Origin: an uncultured Lachnospiraceae bacterium
GTDB taxonomy: Bacteria > Bacillota > Clostridia > Lachnospirales > Lachnospiraceae
Direction: 5' to 3'
NCBI GenBank assembly: GCA_934317005.1
Contig: CAKREB010000009.1
Location: 1-64,000, forward strand
Length of the DNA stretch: 64,000 bases
The position numbers and the translations under genes are program-made. Below are positions 13,570 through 22,497 of the stretch, piece by piece (positions within the stretch are counted from its first letter, which is position 1; every line of letters starts with the position of its first letter). The notes beneath the pieces are model-generated. The model made no database searches and was not told the origin of the DNA. It saw only the letters and a program-made list of their open reading frames with translations.

Positions 13570-14968
13570 TATTTACGAAAGAATTGCAATATATTGTGAA
13601 GAAAACAGATTGTTTGAAGTGGGAGATGGCGTGATCGCAGGGCTGTCCGGCGGGGCTGATTCGGTGTTTTTACTACATGTATTGGCAAAGCTGCAGGAAA
13701 GATGGAAGCTGCGCCTGTGTGCTGTGCATGTTCATCATGGGATACGGCAGGAGGAGGCAGACCGGGATCAGAAATACGCAGAAGAGTTTGCGAAAGGAAT
13801 CGGGGTGCCGTGTAAGACGTATTGTGGAAATGTGCCGGACATGGCGAAGGAATGGCATATGAGTGAAGAGGAGGCCGGCAGGACATTTCGGTATCAGTGC
13901 TTTGAAAACTGCCGTATAGAGCTTGGTTTTCAAAAGATTGCCGTGGCACACCATCAGGACGATCAGGCGGAAACCATTTTATTTCAAATGCTGCGGGGAA
14001 GCAGTCTGCGCGGAATGGGTGGAATGCTTCCAAAGCGTGGAAAAATCGTGCGCCCCCTGCTGGAGGTGGAGCGCAGAGAAATAGAAAAGGCGCTTGAAAA
14101 GGAAGCAATCGCTTATTGTACAGATCATACGAATCTGGAAAATATATATGCCAGAAATATTTTGCGAAATCAGGTCATTCCTTTTTTGCAGAGTAAAGTA
14201 CAGACAGAGGCTGCAGCGCATATTGCCCATACCGGCAGACACTTAAGGGAAGTGATGGAATATGTGGATGCGCAGACGGCACAGGCGTATGATGCAGTCG
14301 CAAGGAAAGAAGATGGCAGAATACGGATGGAGCTTACGGCATATCAGAGCATTCCTGATGTGATCAAACGGGAACTGATTCTAAGGATCATGCAGGAGCT
14401 GGCCGGAAAGAAAAAGGATCTGACCTCGACACATGTACAGTTAGTGATGGGCGTGTTTGAAGGGGAAACGGGGAAGAGTATTGATCTTCCGTATGGTCTG
14501 CGGGCATACAGAGCATATCAGAATGTATATATAGAAAGGGGAGAAGAAACAAGACAAGAGGCGTCATTTTCGACAGATGCAATCTGTATGGGGCAGGAAT
14601 ATGATATTCCGTTTGGAGCAGATATCAGGAAATCTGTGCTCTTTCAGACAGAGAGCAGCGAAAATTTCTCAAAAGAGGACTTGAAAAAGCACTGTACGAA
14701 ATGTTTTGATTATGATAGAATGGTTACTATGCCGAGATTTCGGTATCCGGAAGAAGGAGATTATTTATGGCTGGATCAGAGTGGGAAGAGTAAGAAGTTA
14801 AGCCGGCTGTTTATCGATAAAAAGATACCTGTTTTTCTGCGTCAGAGTATAGTGGTACTTGCAGAAGGACATCATATCTTGTGGGTGCCTGCGCTGGAAC
14901 GTTGCAGCGCATATTATTATGTCTCGGAAAATACAAAAAAAATTATGTATGCACATATTTATGAATGA
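13562..14968 (+). CDS. tilS: tRNA(Ile)-lysidine synthetase TilS
   Basis: Converts C34 of the CAU-anticodon tRNA-Ile to lysidine, using ATP and lysine, so it decodes AUA; essential. The PP-loop is GLSGGADSV (residues ~27-35), followed by VHVHHGIR and HHQDDQAET. The C-terminal TilS domain holds FRYPEEGDYLW near residue 397. 468 residues is normal. Two consecutive ATGs (13559, 13562) are possible starts; the gene overlaps the spoIIE stop, so it is translationally coupled. The order spoIIE-tilS-hpt-ftsH is conserved in Firmicutes. Confidence 0.95.
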   Translation: MSDIYERIAIYCEENRLFEVGDGVIAGLSGGADSVFLLHVLAKLQERWKLRLCAVHVHHGIRQEEADRDQKYAEEFAKGIGVPCKTYCGNVPDMAKEWHMSEEEAGRTFRYQCFENCRIELGFQKIAVAHHQDDQAETILFQMLRGSSLRGMGGMLPKRGKIVRPLLEVERREIEKALEKEAIAYCTDHTNLENIYARNILRNQVIPFLQSKVQTEAAAHIAHTGRHLREVMEYVDAQTAQAYDAVARKEDGRIRMELTAYQSIPDVIKRELILRIMQELAGKKKDLTSTHVQLVMGVFEGETGKSIDLPYGLRAYRAYQNVYIERGEETRQEASFSTDAICMGQEYDIPFGADIRKSVLFQTESSENFSKEDLKKHCTKCFDYDRMVTMPRFRYPEEGDYLWLDQSGKSKKLSRLFIDKKIPVFLRQSIVVLAEGHHILWVPALERCSAYYYVSENTKKIMYAHIYE

Positions 14969-14984
14969 GAGGAAGGCGGACATC

Positions 14985-15512
14985 ATGAAAGAAGTAGTAC
15001 ATGAAATGTTTTCGGAATCACAAGTGGAAGAGAGAGTTGCGCAGATCGCAGCAGAGCTTAATGAGCGTTATGAGGGAAAGTCTTTACACATGATCGGTGT
15101 GTTAAAGGGAAGCGTGTTCTTTTTTACAGATCTTGCAAGAAGATTGAACATGCCGGTTACAATGGATTTTATTTCAGCATCCAGCTATGAAAATGGAACA
15201 GTGAGCAGAGGAAAGCTAGAAATCTTAAAGGACTTAGATGATACGATCGATAACCGTCACTGCCTGATCGTAGAGGATATTATTGATACAGGTAATACGA
15301 TCAGCAAGGTGAAAAAAATGCTGTTGGCAAGAAACCCTGCAAGCATTGAGGTGTGTGCCCTGTTAGATAAGCCGGCACGCCGTGAAACGGAAGTCGATAT
15401 CGAATATATTGGATTTGAGGTAGAGGATGAGTTTGTAGTAGGATACGGACTTGACTATGCGCAGAAATATCGTAATCTGCCTTATATCGGTATTTTAGAA
15501 TTTAAAGAATAA
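14985..15512 (+). CDS. hpt: Hypoxanthine phosphoribosyltransferase
   Basis: Salvages hypoxanthine and guanine to IMP and GMP with PRPP. 175 residues. The PRPP-binding loop VEDIIDTGNTI (~96-106) and the N-terminal VLKGSVFFFTDL strand are clear. The start is ATG 14985 with GAGGAAGGCGG upstream; an earlier in-frame ATG lies inside tilS and is not used. In B. subtilis HprT and TilS act together on the ftsH promoter, and the same gene triplet is kept here: tilS 16 nt before, ftsH 12 nt after. Confidence 0.95.
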   Translation: MKEVVHEMFSESQVEERVAQIAAELNERYEGKSLHMIGVLKGSVFFFTDLARRLNMPVTMDFISASSYENGTVSRGKLEILKDLDDTIDNRHCLIVEDIIDTGNTISKVKKMLLARNPASIEVCALLDKPARRETEVDIEYIGFEVEDEFVVGYGLDYAQKYRNLPYIGILEFKE

Positions 15513-15524
15513 AGGAGATTGTTC

Positions 15525-17405
15525 ATGAAGAAACAGATGAAGACAGGTGGAGTAGGTTTTTATATCCTGATTCTTGCTATTATCTTTTTGGCGGTATATG
15601 TGTCAGGAATATTTAACGAGTCCACGAACAGCAATTATAACCTGAATTCTTTCCGACAGGATGCGAGTGATGGAAAGATTTCTTCCGTTGAGATCTTGCC
15701 AAACGAAGAGGTTCCTACCGGCGAAGTGCAGGTGTTACTGTCAAATAATAAAACAGTTCGTTTTTATGTATCGGATGTAAAGGAAGTCGAAGAAATCGTA
15801 TGGTCTAATGAATCATTGGCAAAGAAATGTAAGATCGCCGACATTCAGAAGCCATCCTGGATCATTACAACATTATTGCCATATGGACTGGGAATCGTTG
15901 CTATCTTCTTCCTGTTTTCGTTTTTGTCGGCACAGTCTGCCGGAGCCGGTGGAAGCAATGCCAAGATGATGAATTTTGGAAAAAGCCGTGCACAGCGTAT
16001 CGATCCGGATGAGCATGCAAAACGTTTCCGTGATGTGGCAGGTCTGAAGGAAGAGAAGGAAGAGTTAGAAGAGATTGTTGACTTTTTGGCAAATCCGGGG
16101 AAATATACCGGTGTTGGTGCCCGTATTCCCAAAGGCATTCTTTTGGTGGGACCTCCGGGAACCGGTAAGACACTGCTTGCGAAAGCGGTGGCAGGAGAAG
16201 CCGGTGTACCGTTTTTCAGTCTGTCGGGTTCTGATTTTGTAGAAATGTTTGTCGGTGTAGGTGCTTCCCGTGTAAGGGATATGTTTGCAGAGGCAAAGAA
16301 AAACGCACCTTGTATCGTGTTTATCGATGAGATTGATGCAGTTGCCCGTAAGAGAGGCTCTGGTCTTGGCGGTGGTCATGATGAACGTGAGCAGACGTTG
16401 AATCAGATGCTTGTCGAGATGGATGGATTTGGTATCAATGAAGGTATCATTGTGATGGCGGCAACGAACCGTGTCGATATCCTTGATCCTGCTATCCTGC
16501 GTCCGGGACGTTTTGACCGTCGTGTGACTGTGGGACGTCCGGATGTCAGAGGACGTGAAGAGATTTTAGAGGTACATGCAAAGGGAAAACCGCTTGGAGA
16601 TGATGTGGATCTTCGCAAGATTGCACAGACAACGGTAGGCTTTACCGGTGCTGATCTGGAAAATCTGTTAAATGAAGCAGCGATTGCATGTGCAAGAGAT
16701 AACCGTAAGTTTATCGAGCAGGAGGATATCAGCAAGTCCTTTATCAAAGTGGGAATCGGAAAGGAAAAGAAGAGTAAGATCATTTCTGAGAAGGACAAAA
16801 AGATTACGGCATATCATGAGGCTGGTCACGCAATCTTATTCCATGTTCTACCGGATATCGGTCCTGTACACATGGTATCGGTTATTCCAACGGGAAGTGG
16901 GGCAGCAGGTTATACGATGCCGCTTCCGGACAGAGATGAGATGTTTATGACAAAGGGAAAGATGATGCAGGATATCATCGCCAGTCTTGGCGGACGGATT
17001 GCTGAGTCTTTGATCTTTGATGACATTACAACAGGAGCTTCACAGGATATCAAGCAGGCAACGGCAACAGCGAAGGACATGGTTACAAAATACGGCTTTT
17101 CAGACAGTATCGGTCTGATCAATTATGCAGATGAAGACGAGGTCTTTATAGGAAGAGATTTTGGCCATACCAGTCGTGGTTACAGTGAAGAGGTTGCCAA
17201 GACGATTGACGGTGAAGTGAAAAAGATTATCGATCAGGCATATGCAAAGGCAAAAAATATTTTGGAAGAAAACATTGATATTTTACATGCGTGTGCAAAT
17301 CTTCTGATCGAAAAAGAGCGTATCGACCGGAAAGAGTTTGAAGCGCTTTTTGACAAAAATGAAACGGTAGAAGAACCTGCCGTATCAGATGAAGAAAATG
17401 TGTAG
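15525..17405 (+). CDS. ftsH: ATP-dependent zinc metalloprotease FtsH
   Basis: Membrane-anchored AAA+ protease that degrades unstable and misassembled membrane proteins. Two membrane helices (~11-30 and ~113-133) flank an extracytoplasmic domain. Walker A is GPPGTGKT (from residue 209), Walker B FIDEIDAV, followed by the second region of homology (NRVDILDPAILRPGRFDR). The zinc site is HEAGH (431-435). The C-terminal coil ends in an acidic tail (EEPAVSDEENV). ATG 15525 has AAAGGAG upstream. 626 residues, full length. Confidence 0.97.
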   Translation: MKKQMKTGGVGFYILILAIIFLAVYVSGIFNESTNSNYNLNSFRQDASDGKISSVEILPNEEVPTGEVQVLLSNNKTVRFYVSDVKEVEEIVWSNESLAKKCKIADIQKPSWIITTLLPYGLGIVAIFFLFSFLSAQSAGAGGSNAKMMNFGKSRAQRIDPDEHAKRFRDVAGLKEEKEELEEIVDFLANPGKYTGVGARIPKGILLVGPPGTGKTLLAKAVAGEAGVPFFSLSGSDFVEMFVGVGASRVRDMFAEAKKNAPCIVFIDEIDAVARKRGSGLGGGHDEREQTLNQMLVEMDGFGINEGIIVMAATNRVDILDPAILRPGRFDRRVTVGRPDVRGREEILEVHAKGKPLGDDVDLRKIAQTTVGFTGADLENLLNEAAIACARDNRKFIEQEDISKSFIKVGIGKEKKSKIISEKDKKITAYHEAGHAILFHVLPDIGPVHMVSVIPTGSGAAGYTMPLPDRDEMFMTKGKMMQDIIASLGGRIAESLIFDDITTGASQDIKQATATAKDMVTKYGFSDSIGLINYADEDEVFIGRDFGHTSRGYSEEVAKTIDGEVKKIIDQAYAKAKNILEENIDILHACANLLIEKERIDRKEFEALFDKNETVEEPAVSDEENV

Positions 17406-17440
17406 ATTTTGGATAAAAGTCAGAGCATGATAGAAAATCG

Positions 17441-17496
17441 AAAAAAGTCGCAAGGATTTTGACGTATTTGTAAATGAAAATCCGCGGCTTTTTTTG
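17441..17496 (+). terminator. Terminator of ftsH
   Basis: AAAAAAGTCGC and GGATTTT (17441-17460) pair with AAAATCC and GCGGCTTTTTTT (17477-17495). A long stem ends in seven T, 36 nt after the ftsH stop. Confidence 0.85.
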
Positions 17497-17567
17497 ATTT
17501 GATGTCAAGATGCACAAAAGAAATTGAAAAAGAATTTTCGTTTTGTGCACACTTTATGGGGAAGCCC

Positions 17568-17680
17568 TGCTATACTAACAATCGTAAACCCCAATACATT
17601 ATATAGTTTTTGCTACACCCCATAAGTAACAAAAATACCTTCTCCAAAAGAGGAATCGCAATTTGCGGTTCCTCTTTTAC
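17568..17680 (+). ncRNA. Candidate small RNA between ftsH and tRNA-Trp
   Basis: An extended -10 promoter (TGCTATACT, 17568-17576) is followed ~75 nt later by a strong terminator: AAAAGAGGAATCGCA (17646-17660) with TGCGGTTCCTCTTTT (17663-17677). No ORF with a ribosome binding site lies between them. The transcript would be ~95 nt. I do not recognise an Rfam family. No clear -35 element is seen. Confidence 0.4.
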
Positions 17681-17794
17681 TGTTACAGGAAACTTCGTGC
17701 TGCCTGCAACGCAGTAAACATTTTGCCGGGATAGGGAACTGTGCAGGAACATTCTTCTACTCGCAGAGTAGTGACAGAGTCGATAAGAATAAAA

Positions 17795-17830
17795 AAGAAA
17801 AAGACCTGAAACAACTTCAGATCTTTTAAA
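17795..17830 (-). terminator. Terminator of tRNA-Trp
   Basis: On the minus strand GATCTGAA and TTCAGGTC form a stem followed by TTTTTCTTTTTT, immediately after the tRNA 3' end. Confidence 0.8.
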
Positions 17831-17831
17831 A

Positions 17832-17902
17832 CAGGGGTGGAAGGAATCGAACCCTCCTCTGGAGTTTTGGAGACTCTTATTCTACCGATGAACTACACCC
17901 CT
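17832..17902 (-). tRNA. trnW: tRNA-Trp (CCA anticodon)
   Basis: The reverse complement folds into a 71-nt cloverleaf: acceptor AGGGGTG/CACCCCT, D-arm with GG in the loop, anticodon loop CTCCAAA (anticodon CCA), T-arm with TTCGATT, discriminator G. The D stem closes with a G-T pair and the first anticodon-stem pair is A-C. CCA is not encoded. Confidence 0.93.
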
Positions 17903-18147
17903 ATAAGGTATATTGTTGTCGCTTCTGCAAGCGACTTTCAAAGTATACAACATTCTAATGATGCTGTCAAGAGATAAATTGTATTTTCTGAAAAAGCTGA
18001 AGTGAAAAGTTTATTCCCACTTTTTTGAAAAAGCGAGAAAATGAAATGAAAAAATAAGAAATCTGATATGCAATAAAATTGTAATGATTTTGACGCAAAT
18101 ATTTGATATAATAAAAAAGGATGATGAAAAGGAGGCGGAACCTTGTA

Positions 18148-21100
18148 ATGAAAAGATGGGGAAACAAATATGGAAGATACGCAATGGTGGTACTCGCACT
18201 TGCGTGTGTTCTTTTGTGTGGGAAAAATGCGTATGCAGACGATGAAGAAACAACGATTCTGCGCGTGATTTCAACAACAGATATCCACGATTCGATCAAT
18301 AGTGAAAACTATGATGTTGGTGGTAAAAATAATACAAGATCGTTAGCAAAGCTTAACACGATGATCAAGACAGCACGTTCCGAGATCAAGCAGGGAAACA
18401 GTATTACCGTTGATGCAGGGGATTCTGTCTATGGTTATGGCGCAGAAACGATCATGGGAAGCGTAGAAAAGCCGAGCAACAATCTGCAGCCGGTGTTTAC
18501 GGCAATCAGTAAGGTAGGCTACGATGCGATCACATTGGGAAATCATGAGTTTGATTATGGCTATGGATTTATTACGAACCAGATCAGTCAGGCGGGGCTT
18601 GATGATATCTGTCTGGTTGCCAATGTCAAAGAATGGAGTACCGGAAAGTATCCGTGGCAGAAGACAAAAATGATTACGAAGGAGTTGGAAACTTCGAGTG
18701 GAAACAGGGTGTCTGTTAAGATTGGCATAATCGGTGTGACACATTCCGAGCTTTCTACTTATTATGATTATAACGGAATCTTAAAGACGGACAGCACATT
18801 AAAGACGGTGCGGACGTTATCGGCAGATTTAAAGAAGAAGGGTGCGGACATTGTTGTAGTGGTATCTCACTGTGGCATGGGAAATAATAAGTCAGATGAT
18901 ACAGCAGCGGATGTAGGATATGCCATGACAAAGATCAGCACGGTAGATTGTGTGATGTTGGGACATCAGCATCGGAATTATCCATCGGATGATGCAAGTG
19001 CACAGTTATTTTATAAGCTTCCAAACATTGACAAGGAGAACGGCCTGACAAATGGAAAACCGGTCGTGATGGTGGCAGATCATGCAGCAGGTATCGGTAT
19101 TGCTGATCTAACCTTAAAGGTTACGGATGGAAAGGTATCGATAGCAGGAGCTAAGACAGAGGTGCGTAAGTGCAGTGCACTGGTTATGCCTGATCCGGAG
19201 ATTGAAAATGTAACAGAAACCTATGATTCGCTGATCAAGGGAACGTACAATGAAATCCTTGCCGGCGTGGCAACGGGCAGTGCCATTACCGGATACTTCG
19301 GGCCGTTTGAAGATAACTATGCGGTACAGTTAAACAATGAAGCTAAGATTCGTTTTGGCATGAACTTTATTCACAGTGTGGATGGACAAAAGTATGCAAA
19401 CTATCCTGTTATTGCAGCTACCCGCTATTATATGGATGGCAGTGAGGGAAAGGATGATTATATTGAGGTTGGACATGACTTTACGATGAAGGATGTGCTG
19501 AACACACAGGAATATCAGCACAACAACAACTATGCATACTGGATCACGGGAAAGCAGTTAAAAGAGTGGATTGAGTGGTCTGCAAGCATTTATGCAAAGA
19601 CAGATGAAAAGATTACATCGGACGATACGCTAAGTACCCTGATGTCTCAGTGGAATGCCGCTTCTGTTTTGTCGCAGAACTGGACAAATGACTGGCACTC
19701 CTTTACCGTGTTTGACGGCTTGGAATATGAGATTGATGCATCCAAACTGGCACGATATGATGATGAGGGAAGTATCGTTCAGGCAGACGCTGAAAGAGTC
19801 AAAAAGCTGACTTACAATGGACAGGCAGTAACAGATGATATGAAATTTATCATTGTGGATAATTACATTTCCAAAAATCAGGCAGTCATCAATGCATTAT
19901 ATAATCAGCGTCTGACAAAGAAGGAATACCGCTGTACATATTATATGAAAAACTATGTTCGTGAGCTTGGTAAGTTTGGAGCGATTGAAGATCAGGCAGA
20001 TCATAACTGGTCTGTATCCTTTGGAGATAAAGCAAATTATATTGTAAAGTCAAGCTCTTTATCAGAAATGTATGCGATGGTTAAGCCATGGTATAAGCGT
20101 ACCTTAAAGGTGACTGACGACTATGCGTACTATCTTGCGGATATGGCAAAAAGTGCAAGAGAAGAGGATATCTACGGGCCGCTTCTGGTGTTATCACCTT
20201 CTGCAACTGTAGAAACAAACGATGACATTACCATCTATGCACAGGCATCGGATGCATCCGGAGTAAAAGAAATCCGCTATCAGGAAGGACAGGTAGAAAA
20301 GGATGCAGACAGCTGGGACAGTGCTGCAAGCCTGACTGATAATAAGCTGATGGTAAGTAAGAATGGTATATATTCCTTCTGTGCAGTTGATCTGCTTGGC
20401 AACAAGACGGTAAAGTATATCGAAATCTCCAATATCAATCCAAACGTATTGCAGATACCTACAATAGATAAGTTTTCAAACAAAAAGACGATACTGACCG
20501 GAAAAGCACAGGCAGGTGTTACCGTACATGTAACGATCAATGGAAAAACTTATAACACAACGGCAACAAAGCAGGGAACTTATTCCTGTACTGTAAGTAA
20601 ACAGATGGCAGGCAAAAAGATTTCTGTCTATGTATCGGACAACAAGGGAAGAAAGAGTGCGGCAGTAGAGTCGAAGGTGCTTCGGAGAGGGCCAAACGCT
20701 CCTTCTCTGAATACGGTTACAAACAAAACGGTGACACTGTCCGGTAACTTAAATGATAAAAACTCTACAGTTGTCGTATATATGGGAAATAAGGCATATG
20801 TGCCAAAGTCAAATGGTGCTTCTTTGTACAAGAAGTGTGCAAAATACAACAAGGCAAAAAAGATTACGACAACATCCTATTCTGTAAAGAATGGAAAGTA
20901 TTATGTGAAGGTGCCGGTACCGGCTGCCAAAACAAAGATTTCCATCTTTTCTGTAGACAGTGACGGCACATGCAGCCTTGCAACACAGCAGGCAACAAAG
21001 GAGGCTGCGCCAAATCAGCCGAGAGTAGATGCCATATGCGAGGTGGAGCGTTATGTCAGCGGAAAGATTCCAGCTGCCAATAAGGTATGCAAAGTGATTG

Positions 21101-21798
21101 TCAGAGCTGGTGGAAAGACATATACGGCAAAGAGCAAAAAGAGTGGACGATTTGTTGTCAATACAAAAGGATTTTCTTCGGGAACAGTTGTATCGGTTAC
21201 GGCATCTGATACGCAGAATGGAAAGACCAGAACAAGTCTTTCTACCAAGCGTACGGTCGATGCAGAAAGCAAGTATGTTACATCAGCCCCAAACAGTAAG
21301 ATCACCGTTCGCAGTATTGATAACCGTTCGTTAGAAATCAAAGGAAAGGTTAAGTCGAAGGATACCGATGATGTATACGTAAGCTATGGCGATACCAGTG
21401 CCAAGCTGGATATCAATAAGGATGGAAGCTTTAGCTATACACTGATCAGTCCTTTGGATGGCGGTACAAAGATTTATGTCAGCAGACATAATAAGACCAG
21501 TGGAAATACCGAGGAGATCAAGAAAACAGTAGTACAGGTAAAGAAGCCACAGAAACCGGAGCTTATCGAAAAGAAGCTGTCTGTGAAAGCGAAAAAGATG
21601 ACGCTTGCTGCCAGTGAAAAGGCAACGGTGATCGTAAAGGTAAAGGGCAAAACAATCAAGTCGAAAAAGTGCACATACAGTACGAAACGTGGAGCCTTTA
21701 TCTATAGACTAAAGATTCCAAAGGGAACAGGAAAGGTTCGCTGCTATGTCCGCAACAGTCTTGGAACAAGCAAGGCTGTAGTGATCGACCGCAGGTAG
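18148..21798 (+). CDS. Secreted 5'-nucleotidase/2',3'-cyclic phosphodiesterase-like protein with Ig-like repeats
   Basis: A 1,216-residue exported protein. After a signal peptide (hydrophobic core VVLALACVLLC, cleavage near AYA-DDE) comes a metallophosphatase domain with STTDIHDS, DAGDSVYG, LGNHEFDYG and MLGHQHRN, the metal-binding motifs of the UshA/CpdB family. A 5'-nucleotidase C-terminal domain spans ~340-640. From ~690 to the end there are several ~85-residue Lys-rich beta-sandwich repeats of bacterial Ig-like type. No LPxTG or other anchor is visible, so it may bind the wall through the basic repeats. It likely releases phosphate or nucleosides outside the cell. Start: ATG 18148 with AAAAGGAGGCGG upstream; ATG 18121/18124 are alternatives. 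Confidence 0.85.
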   Translation: MKRWGNKYGRYAMVVLALACVLLCGKNAYADDEETTILRVISTTDIHDSINSENYDVGGKNNTRSLAKLNTMIKTARSEIKQGNSITVDAGDSVYGYGAETIMGSVEKPSNNLQPVFTAISKVGYDAITLGNHEFDYGYGFITNQISQAGLDDICLVANVKEWSTGKYPWQKTKMITKELETSSGNRVSVKIGIIGVTHSELSTYYDYNGILKTDSTLKTVRTLSADLKKKGADIVVVVSHCGMGNNKSDDTAADVGYAMTKISTVDCVMLGHQHRNYPSDDASAQLFYKLPNIDKENGLTNGKPVVMVADHAAGIGIADLTLKVTDGKVSIAGAKTEVRKCSALVMPDPEIENVTETYDSLIKGTYNEILAGVATGSAITGYFGPFEDNYAVQLNNEAKIRFGMNFIHSVDGQKYANYPVIAATRYYMDGSEGKDDYIEVGHDFTMKDVLNTQEYQHNNNYAYWITGKQLKEWIEWSASIYAKTDEKITSDDTLSTLMSQWNAASVLSQNWTNDWHSFTVFDGLEYEIDASKLARYDDEGSIVQADAERVKKLTYNGQAVTDDMKFIIVDNYISKNQAVINALYNQRLTKKEYRCTYYMKNYVRELGKFGAIEDQADHNWSVSFGDKANYIVKSSSLSEMYAMVKPWYKRTLKVTDDYAYYLADMAKSAREEDIYGPLLVLSPSATVETNDDITIYAQASDASGVKEIRYQEGQVEKDADSWDSAASLTDNKLMVSKNGIYSFCAVDLLGNKTVKYIEISNINPNVLQIPTIDKFSNKKTILTGKAQAGVTVHVTINGKTYNTTATKQGTYSCTVSKQMAGKKISVYVSDNKGRKSAAVESKVLRRGPNAPSLNTVTNKTVTLSGNLNDKNSTVVVYMGNKAYVPKSNGASLYKKCAKYNKAKKITTTSYSVKNGKYYVKVPVPAAKTKISIFSVDSDGTCSLATQQATKEAAPNQPRVDAICEVERYVSGKIPAANKVCKVIVRAGGKTYTAKSKKSGRFVVNTKGFSSGTVVSVTASDTQNGKTRTSLSTKRTVDAESKYVTSAPNSKITVRSIDNRSLEIKGKVKSKDTDDVYVSYGDTSAKLDINKDGSFSYTLISPLDGGTKIYVSRHNKTSGNTEEIKKTVVQVKKPQKPELIEKKLSVKAKKMTLAASEKATVIVKVKGKTIKSKKCTYSTKRGAFIYRLKIPKGTGKVRCYVRNSLGTSKAVVIDRR

Positions 21799-21848
21799 AG
21801 GATGCTGCCTGAAAATGCTGATCCGGAAAGGTGGTAGAATGGATTCGT

Positions 21849-22172
21849 ATGAATAAAAGAAAGTCTTTGTATGATGTGAAATCATTTTATAACAAAAAAG
21901 CTGTGTTAAAAGCCAGCTACGGCGGTATGCGCTATCAGGTGGAGCAGGTAGAAGAGGACGAAAAGAAAGCTCTGCAGGCGACTATATGGCCGGAACCTTT
22001 CTGCTTTGAGCAGACGGTAGAGGAAGAAAAAGAGAAAAAGCAGTTTCCGTATACGGAAGAGGGCTTAGATGAAGTCTATGATTGGCTGTGTGAGCGCTAT
22101 GAAGCAGAAAAAGAGCGGTTTGAGCATGCAAGGGATTTCCCGCTGGATGGTGCAGCACAAAAGCATATATAA
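21849..22172 (+). CDS. Conserved hypothetical protein
   Basis: A 107-residue soluble, charged protein. It begins MNKRKSLYDVKSFYNKKAVL and continues YGGMRYQVEQVEED; the C-terminal half is helical and acidic (TEEGLDEVYDWLCERYEAEKERF). No named domain recognised. ATG 21849 follows AAAGGTGG at some distance; GTG 21831 is an alternative start. It precedes another small ORF and the radical SAM gene on the same strand and may be cotranscribed with them. Confidence 0.55.
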   Translation: MNKRKSLYDVKSFYNKKAVLKASYGGMRYQVEQVEEDEKKALQATIWPEPFCFEQTVEEEKEKKQFPYTEEGLDEVYDWLCERYEAEKERFEHARDFPLDGAAQKHI

Positions 22173-22249
22173 GATAGCATAAGAGAGATCGTGCAGCATA
22201 TGGGAGTGTATGCTGTCGTATGTAGCATATATGGAATGGAGAATAGAAC

Positions 22250-22480
22250 ATGACAAAGTTATGGCTGGTAGAAGGCTTTTGTCCGAAGGATCGTTATCAT
22301 TGTCTGATGCCGGTTGCCTATACATCGGTGGAGCAAAACGGTGTGGTGCAGGAATATCAGAAGGCACAGATGGCGTGCAGGCATGCAAAGGATCACACCT
22401 GTGATGCTGTAGAAGAGTGTACTTTCTGGAAAGAAGCACCTGACACACTGGAAAAGAATGCGAACTGGTACGAGTCGTAG
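22250..22480 (+). CDS. Small cysteine-containing hypothetical protein
   Basis: A 76-residue protein (MTKLWLVEGFCPKDRYHCL ... ACRHAKDHTCDAVEECTFWKEAP) with five cysteines, some spaced as if to bind metal. ATG 22250 is preceded by GGAG. It ends 17 nt before the radical SAM gene start, so it is probably in the same operon. I do not recognise the family; real-gene status rests on position, start context and composition. Confidence 0.5.
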   Translation: MTKLWLVEGFCPKDRYHCLMPVAYTSVEQNGVVQEYQKAQMACRHAKDHTCDAVEECTFWKEAPDTLEKNANWYES

Positions 22481-22497
22481 AGCTGGGAGGTACTTTT

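Noticed and set aside
13482..14108. 208-residue ORF on the minus strand opposite tilS
   Set aside because: Shadow of tilS; the tilS frame holds all catalytic motifs, and the antisense ORF has no start signals.
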